NCBI GenBank assembly: GCA_002314755.1
Contig: DCHC01000038.1
Location: forward strand, 1 to 61,704
DNA length: 61,704 nucleotides
Source: Faecalibacterium sp. UBA1762
GTDB lineage: Bacteria; Bacillota; Clostridia; Oscillospirales; Ruminococcaceae
Direction of reading: 5' to 3'
The notes beneath the pieces were generated by a model. The model made no database searches. It was not told the origin of the DNA and saw nothing but the letters and a program-made list of their open reading frames with translations. Made by a program: the position numbers and the translations under genes. This document shows positions 26,759-33,917 of the stretch, piece by piece. Numbering within the stretch: position 1 is the stretch's first letter; each line of letters starts with the position of its first letter.

Positions 26759-27472
26759 TTACAACAGAATATTCTGCAGCTGCTCAGGGGTATGCACGGT
26801 GAAATCCATTCCCTCCGGATCCGGCACATCTTCTTCGCCGAATCGAACGCCGATGCAAACCATTTTGGTTTTCACGCCCCGGGCATCCAGGTTGTTCAGC
26901 GCCGCACGGGCAAATACTGCGTCGGCAGCGTGGTCGCCGATATAGACCAGCTCTCCCTCATCACCCCTAACACCCAGCTGCTGCAGCGCGATTAAATAGC
27001 CTGCCGGGTCCGGCTTTTGTCGCGCCAGGGGAACCTCATCCACCCCGATCACCGCACCGAAATACTGCTGCAGACCGTACCGGTACAGTGTCTCCCGGAT
27101 ATGCTGAGAGCTGTTTTGAGAGCAAATTGCCATCGGAGCCACACCGGAAAGAACTGGCAATACATCCCGAAGCCCCATAAAAAGCGGGGGCTGCAGGGGA
27201 TCCCGCCGCTGGTAAGCACTCCACAGCTGACCGGCGCGCTGTATCTGCTGCTCATTCAGACCCAGCTCCCGGGCATACATCTCACACCAGTTGGGGCTGC
27301 GGCGCACCGCCTCCCGATATGCCCGCACGCTTTGCAGCACAGGGGGCAGATGCTTTTCGATCTCCGGATCAAAATAATCCCGTATTAGCTGAACGGTCAC
27401 CGCCCGATTTTTCACAACGCTGTCCACCAGAGTACCGTCGTAATCCCACAAAATAGCAGCGGGTTTCATCAT
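26759..27472 (-). CDS. HAD-superfamily phosphatase (phosphoglycolate phosphatase-like)
   Basis: 237 residues. HAD motifs: WDYDGTLVDS (nucleophile Asp), ICSQNS (motif II), the Lys in KPDPAGYL (motif III) and IGDHAADAV (motif IV). The helical cap between motifs I and II is C1 type. Likely dephosphorylates a small sugar phosphate in the pathway fed by the GH2/GH28-like enzymes. First gene of the operon; GAGAGG precedes the start, with two adjacent ATG codons possible. Confidence 0.88.
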   Translation of the reverse strand: MMKPAAILWDYDGTLVDSVVKNRAVTVQLIRDYFDPEIEKHLPPVLQSVRAYREAVRRSPNWCEMYARELGLNEQQIQRAGQLWSAYQRRDPLQPPLFMGLRDVLPVLSGVAPMAICSQNSSQHIRETLYRYGLQQYFGAVIGVDEVPLARQKPDPAGYLIALQQLGVRGDEGELVYIGDHAADAVFARAALNNLDARGVKTKMVCIGVRFGEEDVPDPEGMDFTVHTPEQLQNILL

Positions 27473-27508
27473 TACTCTACCTCTCTGAATCTGTTCATTC
27501 TGTTTTCT

Positions 27509-27537
27509 ATTTTACCATACCCCAAAAGGGATTACAA
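27509..27537 (-). promoter_or_regulatory. Promoter of the HAD-GH2-GH28-like operon
   Basis: Minus strand: -35 TTGTAA (27532-27537), 17 bp, -10 TAAAAT (27509-27514). Confidence 0.65.
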
Positions 27538-27595
27538 TGCATAACCGGATAAAACCGTAAAGATTTTCCCCCCGAATCCGCTTTCATAAGCAAAG

Positions 27596-27628
27596 AGAGC
27601 TGCCACGGAACCTCGCCGTGACAGCTCT
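27596..27628 (-). terminator. Terminator-like hairpin after the M23 peptidase gene
   Basis: Stem AGAGCTGCCACGG pairs with CCGTGACAGCTCT with one mismatch and a 7-nt loop. On minus it is followed by only a short T-run (CTCTTT), so termination may be incomplete. Confidence 0.55.
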
Positions 27629-27642
27629 TACTTCTTTTGATA

Positions 27643-29592
27643 TTAGCCGTAACCGATATAGGCTGCGGGGTCGACCTGGGTGCCGTTGATACGCACCTCA
27701 AAGTGGCAATGCGGTCCGGTAGAATAACCGGTACTGCCCAGATACGCAATGGTCTGACCCTGACTGACGGTATCGCCCACGCTGACCGCCAAACTGCTGC
27801 AGTGGCCGTACAGGGTGGAATAGCCGCCGCCGTGATCTACCACCACATAGACGCCATAGCCGCTGGATGTATACCGTGCCACCGTGACCACACCGCTTTG
27901 CGCCGCCACAATGGGTATACCGCTGCTGCCCCAGATATCCATACCGTTATGGGCATACAGACCGGTGAACCCGCGGCTGACGCCGCCATAGCTGGGCACA
28001 GGCCACATGTACGGTCCGCTGGAGGGTATCATGGTAACACCGGCACGGACCCGCGTGCCAACCAGCACCTCCTGGGTAATCGGCTCAGTCAAAACAGTGC
28101 TCTCCACCAGTGTCTTGCTTTGCAGAACGCCGTCAACATACAGATAATCGTAGACACATTCCTTTGAACCGTTGACGCCGGCAGATTTTACCTTGACCAC
28201 ACCGAAGTTCAGGTCTGCGGTAGTGGTCTTGTTGACATCAAACGGAATATCCTCAATCTCGGTACGGCGGTAGGTCACCTGAACCTGCAGGAACGGAACC
28301 GCCTGAGAGATAACCAGCACATCTCCGGGATGCAGGTTATTCATAATATCCTGGTTGGGATTCATATTGATCAGCTCTGCCGTGGTCAAACCGTGCTGAT
28401 TGGCTATGCCGGAGGGGGTATCGCCCTTGACTACGGTATAGGTGACCTCTCCCGCAACCTCGGAGTGAATCAATTCATCCAATACGCTGTAATTGACAAT
28501 ACTGGAGCGCAGGTATACGCCTTCCCGCAGCTCCGGCTCCACCATGAAAGAGACATACTCTCCCTCTTCTCCGGTACGGTAAGGGGCCTTTAACTGCTCC
28601 AGATCCTTTTCCAGACGGTCCGAATCGGTTACTGCGCCGTAGAATACATCATTCAGATAAAAACCGGTGGCTTCCACAATTTCCTGACCGGAGGAACGGA
28701 GAATCGCATCCGTGACATCCTCCACATCCAGCAGCTCAAAGTTATCATTGACCGCCAGGGTAAAGCTGGGTTCCAGCTTCCAGTCCGTATGGTCCTCGCC
28801 ATCTACATAGACAATGCGGTTTTCGACCTCCTGGCGGGCGATATCAAACACGCTGTCATTTGCCACATAACCGATTGCCTTTCCGTCACAGCTCAGCTTC
28901 AGCACATACTGATAGTTCATAACCGTACGAACCGTAAACGCAAACGCCATGGCCGCCAATACCGGCAGTGCCCAAAGGCCAATATCGTAGATAAAATGAA
29001 TATTTCGGGCAAAGCCGCGGAATATGTAGGAGAAAGTCTCCCTCCAGGTTTCGCGTGGCTTATCCGGGTCGCGGCACATCCATATTTCATATACATTGCG
29101 GATCGCGCGCCAGGTATGATGTACCACCTGCCAAAGCATAAGGAGCACCGCTTTGGGAATCCAGATCAGACCTTTTCCCAAAAACAGCAGGGCATCCGCA
29201 AGTTTATGTCCAGCGACACATACCAATGTTCTGGTTGTCCGAAAAACCTTAACAAAGAAATACTCCGTATAGAAGCCGATATTATAAAAGACGTCCATCC
29301 AAAGCTTTGCCCAGGCTTCCAGCTTAGTCATCCAGGCATCCACCAGCTCCTGCTGGGCAAAGCCGGATAGCTTTTTGTCGGTCTTTCCGGTCGGTTTTCC
29401 ATTTTTGACTGCCTGTCCTGTTTTTACGGGAGGCGGATTCTTTTTGCCGTTATCCGGACGGTGATCCTCCGTTTCATACTCATCCCGGTCGGCAAGCCGG
29501 ATCATCTCTTTCAATAAACCGACCGGACGGTCAGCGGAAATTATGCCCTGTTTGGAAGGTGTTTTTTTCTCTTGGGGCAAGGATTTTTTCAA
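27643..29592 (-). CDS. Membrane-anchored M23 peptidase with LysM and G5 domains
   Basis: 649 residues. A charged, probably cytosolic N-terminus (1-195) contains hydrophobic patches, and a clear membrane segment lies at about 205-225. Outside come a LysM domain (about 384-428, TYTVVKGDTPSGIANQHG), a G5 domain (about 434-513) and a C-terminal LytM/M23 domain with H548, D552 (HNGMD) and HCH at 628-630. Predicted zinc endopeptidase acting on peptidoglycan cross-links. The start is TTG at 29592, supported by GGAGG 9 nt upstream and KKSLPQEKK following; no better ATG exists. Confidence 0.88.
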   Translation of the reverse strand: MKKSLPQEKKTPSKQGIISADRPVGLLKEMIRLADRDEYETEDHRPDNGKKNPPPVKTGQAVKNGKPTGKTDKKLSGFAQQELVDAWMTKLEAWAKLWMDVFYNIGFYTEYFFVKVFRTTRTLVCVAGHKLADALLFLGKGLIWIPKAVLLMLWQVVHHTWRAIRNVYEIWMCRDPDKPRETWRETFSYIFRGFARNIHFIYDIGLWALPVLAAMAFAFTVRTVMNYQYVLKLSCDGKAIGYVANDSVFDIARQEVENRIVYVDGEDHTDWKLEPSFTLAVNDNFELLDVEDVTDAILRSSGQEIVEATGFYLNDVFYGAVTDSDRLEKDLEQLKAPYRTGEEGEYVSFMVEPELREGVYLRSSIVNYSVLDELIHSEVAGEVTYTVVKGDTPSGIANQHGLTTAELINMNPNQDIMNNLHPGDVLVISQAVPFLQVQVTYRRTEIEDIPFDVNKTTTADLNFGVVKVKSAGVNGSKECVYDYLYVDGVLQSKTLVESTVLTEPITQEVLVGTRVRAGVTMIPSSGPYMWPVPSYGGVSRGFTGLYAHNGMDIWGSSGIPIVAAQSGVVTVARYTSSGYGVYVVVDHGGGYSTLYGHCSSLAVSVGDTVSQGQTIAYLGSTGYSTGPHCHFEVRINGTQVDPAAYIGYG

Positions 29593-29657
29593 ATTTGAAT
29601 CCCTCCTTTTCCTTAAGTATTTTATCTTACGCCGTATTCCGGCAGTACAAATAAACG

Positions 29658-29671
29658 TTTTTGTACAAAAA
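29658..29671. promoter_or_regulatory. 14-bp palindrome in the M23 leader
   Basis: TTTTTGTACAAAAA is a perfect palindrome just downstream of the predicted transcription start of the M23 gene. It could bind a regulator or simply reflect AT-rich sequence. Confidence 0.3.
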
Positions 29672-29681
29672 TACAGCTTAA

Positions 29682-29710
29682 ATTATACTCTTTTTTTGCC
29701 CGTGGCGCAA
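29682..29710 (-). promoter_or_regulatory. Promoter of the M23 peptidase gene
   Basis: Minus strand: -35 TTGCGC (29705-29710), 17 bp, -10 TATAAT (29682-29687). Confidence 0.65.
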
Positions 29711-29745
29711 CCTTTTGGTAAAGATTTCCTCAAAAAATACGCATT

Positions 29746-30690
29746 TTACGGGTTTTCCGCATCGAAAAGAGCTTGCAGCGCCCGGTTTGCCGCCAAAGGA
29801 GAAATACCTGAATTTTCCAGCAGCTGATCCGGAAATCGGCTGAAGAAGCGATGGGTCTGCGCATCCGGCCCGCAAAAAGACACCCCGATACAGTGCAGTG
29901 CCTGTCGGGGAAACGCTTCGGTTCTCTGACCGCCGTAAAGATCATCCCCTGCCAGGGGGCAGCCCAAAAAAGACATATGTACCCGTATCTGATGGGTACG
30001 GCCCGTATACAACCGAAAGACCACCAAAGTATACTGCTGTCCGTCTTTTTCCCCGGTTGCAACCGTCTGCCAATGGGTGTATGCCGATTGTCCTGCCTGC
30101 TCTACACACCTTAGAATAACCGAACCGGCTGCTCTGCCGATGGGTGCGTGACAATCCCCCTGTGCAAAAGGCGGTGCTCCAATCAGTACGGCTGCATACA
30201 GTTTTTGACAGCTGCGCGCTAAAAAAGGCACTACCGTTCCGTTTTGGGCGCACAGCAACAATCCGGTGGTATCCTTATCCAGCCGATAGACCGGGAAAAA
30301 GCCCGCCGTCTGAGGATTGCCGTCCTGCCATGCCGCCCTTCGGGCAAGCTCTCCCATCCATGCGTTGGCAAGGGTGCCATCCGGGTAGTTCAGTGTAGGA
30401 TGCACTGCCATACCCGCAGGCTTTTCCAGTACCACCGCGTCCCGGTTTTCAAAGACGATATTCAAAGGAATGTTCTGAGGGGTGACTGTGGAAATATGTC
30501 CGGGAGCCTCTACGCATAAAACCATACCGGCACGCACTGCCGCATTGGTAAAAACCGGTTCGCCGTCTACCGTAATTCCGTCGGCAATATGTTTTGCCTT
30601 GCGTAACGCCGTCACCGATACTCCGCAACGCCTGAGCACCTCGCCGACTGTCAGTCCATCCATACCGTCAGGTACATTGATCTGCAGCAT
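29746..30690 (-). CDS. RluA-family 23S rRNA pseudouridine synthase
   Basis: 314 residues. An N-terminal S4-like RNA-binding region (about 10-70) is followed by the RluA catalytic domain, with VYRLDKDTTGLLLCA carrying the catalytic Asp (RLDxxTSG-type), LEKPAGMAVHPT and RTHQIRVHMSFLGCPLAGDDLYG. Converts specific uridines in rRNA to pseudouridine. The ribosome binding site (GGGGCGTG) is weak. It lies between rnpB and the M23 gene, all on minus. Which uridines it modifies is not predictable. Confidence 0.92.
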   Translation of the reverse strand: MLQINVPDGMDGLTVGEVLRRCGVSVTALRKAKHIADGITVDGEPVFTNAAVRAGMVLCVEAPGHISTVTPQNIPLNIVFENRDAVVLEKPAGMAVHPTLNYPDGTLANAWMGELARRAAWQDGNPQTAGFFPVYRLDKDTTGLLLCAQNGTVVPFLARSCQKLYAAVLIGAPPFAQGDCHAPIGRAAGSVILRCVEQAGQSAYTHWQTVATGEKDGQQYTLVVFRLYTGRTHQIRVHMSFLGCPLAGDDLYGGQRTEAFPRQALHCIGVSFCGPDAQTHRFFSRFPDQLLENSGISPLAANRALQALFDAENP

Positions 30691-30719
30691 AACATTTCAC
30701 GCCCCAGTTTCTTTTTTAT

Positions 30720-30750
30720 CTAAAACAGGGGATGCCAAAGCATCCCCTGT
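30720..30750 (-). terminator. Terminator of rnpB
   Basis: Perfect stem ACAGGGGATGC (30725-30735) with GCATCCCCTGT (30740-30750) and a 4-nt loop, followed on minus by TTTTA. Confidence 0.85.
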
Positions 30751-30751
30751 C

Positions 30752-31106
30752 ATCAAGACCAGTCCGTAAGCCGGGTTTTGTATCAAACGACGATCTATCT
30801 GATTCTCTGCGTCGCCGCAGAGCTAAACGCCACCTCCGAGAACGCGCAGGACAAACGCATGTGTTCTCATATGGGTGTTGCTTCCGGTAGGGTTTACATG
30901 GCCGCAAAGTCGCCAGTGCGCCGGTGAGCTCTTACCTCGCCTTTCCATCCTTACCTGTACCCTGGGGCACGGGCGGTTTCTTTCTGTTGCACTATCCCTG
31001 GGGTCACCCCCGGCTGCCGTTAGCAGTTACCGCTGTCCTGAGAAGCCCGGACTTTCCTCATATAGCAACAAGGCTATACGCCGCCGTATGGACTGCTCCT
31101 GTCTTT
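30752..31106 (-). ncRNA. rnpB: RNase P RNA (bacterial class A)
   Basis: Catalytic RNA that matures the 5' ends of tRNAs. On minus, the conserved GAGGAAAGTCCGGGC core is at 31045-31059, followed by the GGATAGTGCAACAGAAAG block. The 3' conserved ACAAAACCCGGCTTACGG is at 30764-30781. The ends are set by helix P1: AAGAC and CAGTCC near the 5' end (31090-31105) pair with GGACTG and GTCTT near the 3' end. About 355 nt, normal for class A. No clear promoter separates it from the upstream kinase-like gene, so processing from a longer transcript is possible. Confidence 0.95.
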
Positions 31107-31123
31107 ATGAAAAGTAAAATTGG

Positions 31124-32938
31124 TTATTCTGCCGGAGAATCGGTCACCGATTCGGTGTTGCTTTCGGATTCCGGCGGTGTGGGCTGAGAGGATTCCGGTT
31201 CAGCAGAAGTGCTGGAGGATTCCGCGGGCTTTGCGCTCGCCACCCGGATCACCACGTTATCCACCCCGGGCTGCACCGATGTATTTGCGCCCGGCTCGGT
31301 CAGTATGACAATGCCCTCGGCATAACTGCCGTCATTGACCACCTGTACCACTGTATATTTGATTCCCATCCCGTCCAACAACTGGGTGGCATTGGAGATC
31401 TGCATACCCTCCAGGTCCGGCATGGGTACCGGCTCTGCGCCCTGACTGACCACAATCTCCATCTTGTTGTCCGTCAACTCGGTGCCGCTTTCCGGCTTTT
31501 GCTCCATGATCACGCCGGTCTCGTACTGAGAGGAGTAAGCGTAGGTCACATTAAAGCGGATATTCTGATACTGCAGACGGGCATCTGCATACTTTACGCC
31601 TACCAAGCCGGGAACCAGTTCCGACTCGGCTTCGCTTTGGGTGTCACCGACACTCTCCGTCTCGGATTCCGTCAGCTCTGACTCTGTTGCCGCTGAGGAG
31701 CTATCTGCCAGGCTGAAACCGGAATCGCTTTCCGGATCAGTTCCGTTATTTTTGCCTGCGTTCCAGATACCAAGTACAACGGCAAAAACAGCCAGCAGGG
31801 AGACCACCGTGATAACCGTAACCTTGAATTCAATACTCAAACCCGCCCAAAAGCCCTTGGGTTTTTGCCTCTCCTGAGAGACTTCATACGCCGCCTGACG
31901 CACCTGTTGGACATGAAACTGAGTGGTATGGGATGAGGCCCTGACCGCCGGGCCGCGACGCTGACCGGTCAAAGCCTCCCGGAAAGAGGCCATATCTTCA
32001 AAACGGTCGTTGCTTTCTAACTGCAGACCGTGAAGAATCGCATCGGCAAGATAGATGGGCAGCTTTTGTACACTACCATCCGGAAGCGGACGGTTTGCGT
32101 ATTCTGTGGGATCACTCAGCATATCCTCGTTTAGGCGTTCCCGCGCGCTGGGGACATTGTGTCCTGTCAACACCCGGTAAAGCACTGCGCAAACTGCGTA
32201 AATATCCGTAAACGCACCGTCAAATGCCTCTGCAGAATATTGCTCCGGTGCCGCAAAACCATGGTACAGCTGAGCTTTCAGCTCGGTACCCTGGCTGCGC
32301 ATTGCCTGGGTGGCATAGCCGCCAAGGCGTACCACTCCGGGCCCGGTAACAAAAATATTGTCACAGCAAATACCCCTGTGCAAGACACCGGCACGGTGCA
32401 TCCGTTCCACTGCAACCCAAAGCGGATCCAATAAATCCAACGCCTCGTTCCAGCCAAGGCGCCCGCCCTTGCGGTCCAGATACTCTGTCAGGGTCAGACC
32501 CTCTGCCTTTTCGGTCACGGCGTAGACTGTGTTGTTGCCGTAAAACACCTCCTGCACGCTTAACAGGCAGATATCATTATTCAAATGGCGCAGCTTGGTG
32601 TACAGATCCACAAAATCTGTAGCATTATTTTTATACGGTACCTCGCTGCCCGGGCGCACCAACAAAGCCAGTGCCTCACTGCGACCGGAACAAAGGGTAA
32701 CCGGCATATACTCCTTGACCAGGCACGGACGGCGGGTCGTGACATCAATGGCATCATAGGTGACCCCTTCACTGTCCATGCTTAAAAAACTGCCGACGCG
32801 ATAAGTATCGTTAAGGTACAGGCCTAAAGGCAAAGCGCCGCTGGGGTTTGTTCCGGTTTCGGCATTTCCGCATCCGGGACAAACATTCAAGTTCCCCTCA
32901 TAGGCAGCCATGCAGGAAGCACATACTTTTTTATACAT
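31124..32938 (-). CDS. Zinc-ribbon PASTA protein with a degenerate Ser/Thr kinase domain
   Basis: 604 residues. An N-terminal zinc ribbon has two CxxC pairs (Cys6/Cys9, Cys20/Cys23). The kinase fold at about 45-330 keeps the ATP Lys (K75), Asn194, APE (230-232) and D245. HRD reads HRG (187-189) and DFG reads LGG (205-207), so both catalytic aspartates are gone and phosphotransfer is unlikely. A membrane segment lies at about 371-395, followed by a Ser/Glu-rich linker, two PASTA domains (about 440-575) and a low-complexity tail. PASTA domains bind muropeptides, so it may be a cell-wall sensor or scaffold. CAGGAG precedes the start. Co-directional with yebC. Confidence 0.88.
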   Translation of the reverse strand: MYKKVCASCMAAYEGNLNVCPGCGNAETGTNPSGALPLGLYLNDTYRVGSFLSMDSEGVTYDAIDVTTRRPCLVKEYMPVTLCSGRSEALALLVRPGSEVPYKNNATDFVDLYTKLRHLNNDICLLSVQEVFYGNNTVYAVTEKAEGLTLTEYLDRKGGRLGWNEALDLLDPLWVAVERMHRAGVLHRGICCDNIFVTGPGVVRLGGYATQAMRSQGTELKAQLYHGFAAPEQYSAEAFDGAFTDIYAVCAVLYRVLTGHNVPSARERLNEDMLSDPTEYANRPLPDGSVQKLPIYLADAILHGLQLESNDRFEDMASFREALTGQRRGPAVRASSHTTQFHVQQVRQAAYEVSQERQKPKGFWAGLSIEFKVTVITVVSLLAVFAVVLGIWNAGKNNGTDPESDSGFSLADSSSAATESELTESETESVGDTQSEAESELVPGLVGVKYADARLQYQNIRFNVTYAYSSQYETGVIMEQKPESGTELTDNKMEIVVSQGAEPVPMPDLEGMQISNATQLLDGMGIKYTVVQVVNDGSYAEGIVILTEPGANTSVQPGVDNVVIRVASAKPAESSSTSAEPESSQPTPPESESNTESVTDSPAE

Positions 32939-32979
32939 ACTATCACTCCTGTTTTCGGTAAAAGGACCAACCGAAAAAA

Positions 32980-33720
32980 TCAGCGATCCAGGACATCCTC
33001 ATTGGCGAGGTTGTGCCAGACATCCTGAACATCGTCATCGTCGTCCAAAGCATCCAACAGCAGGCCCATCTTTTTGATGTTATCGTCGCCCTCAACAGCA
33101 GATTCCGTGGTAGGCAGATAGGCAACCTCAAAGTTGTCGAACTGATAACCCATCTTTTCCATAGCTTCACGCACCTTGCCCAGATCCAGCGGAGCAGTGG
33201 TGATCTCGATGTAATCCTCACCCATATCAAAATCTTCGGCACCGGCCTCAAAGCAGTCCTCCATGACCTTCTCCTCATCCAGACCCTCGGCATCCAGTAC
33301 TAAAACACCCTTCTGGTTGAACAGGAAGGATACACAGCCGCTGGTGCCCAGGTTGCCGCCGAACTTGTCAAAATAATGACGCATATTGGCGGCGGTACGG
33401 TTCCGGTTATCGGTCAGAGTCTCTACGATGATCGCAACGCCGTTGGGACCGTAGCCCTCGTACATGATGGTCTCGTAGTTGTCGTCCTTGGACTCGCTTG
33501 CCTTCTTGATGGAGCGCTCAATATTATCATTAGGCACATTCTGGCTCTTTGCCTTGGCAATCGCGTCGCGCAGACGGCTGTTACTGGTGGGATCACCACC
33601 GCCACCCTCACGCACTGCTACAGCAATTTCCCGTGCCATTTTGGTAAAAATCTTTGCTTTCGCGCCATCGGTCTTCTCTTTTTTACGCTTAATGTTGTTC
33701 CATTTAGAATGTCCGGACAT
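32980..33720 (-). CDS. yebC: YebC/PmpR-family regulator or translation factor
   Basis: 246 residues, the usual length. The N-terminus MSGHSKWNNIKRKKEKTDGAK and AFEAGAEDF-like acidic loops (DCFEAGAEDFDMG) are diagnostic. Family members act as transcriptional regulators or, in Bacillus, as ribosome-associated factors easing polyproline stalls. AAGGGGG is 9 nt before the ATG. The gene has its own promoter and precedes the PASTA protein by 41 bp, suggesting one transcript through rnpB. Confidence 0.96.
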   Translation of the reverse strand: MSGHSKWNNIKRKKEKTDGAKAKIFTKMAREIAVAVREGGGGDPTSNSRLRDAIAKAKSQNVPNDNIERSIKKASESKDDNYETIMYEGYGPNGVAIIVETLTDNRNRTAANMRHYFDKFGGNLGTSGCVSFLFNQKGVLVLDAEGLDEEKVMEDCFEAGAEDFDMGEDYIEITTAPLDLGKVREAMEKMGYQFDNFEVAYLPTTESAVEGDDNIKKMGLLLDALDDDDDVQDVWHNLANEDVLDR

Positions 33721-33785
33721 TGAAATATCCCCCTTGTTTTTCTTTTTTCTCTATTATTTGATAATAACATTCGTTGTGACAATCC

Positions 33786-33814
33786 AGTATACCATATATT
33801 TCACAAAAATTCAA
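33786..33814 (-). promoter_or_regulatory. Promoter of yebC
   Basis: Minus strand: -35 TTGAAT (33809-33814), 17 bp, -10 TATACT (33786-33791). Confidence 0.7.
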
Positions 33815-33917
33815 ATCTTTTCTTGTGAAATATGCGATTTTGCCGCATTTTAAAAAGCTTTTTCCGGTCCCCGGACAGTTTCCCCAATTAAAGTTTTCCG
33901 TTTTAGTAATCTGTCGT

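Noticed and set aside
30875..31117. Short plus-strand frames between the pseudouridine synthase and the PASTA gene
   Set aside because: They fall in the RNase P RNA, whose conserved blocks explain the sequence.
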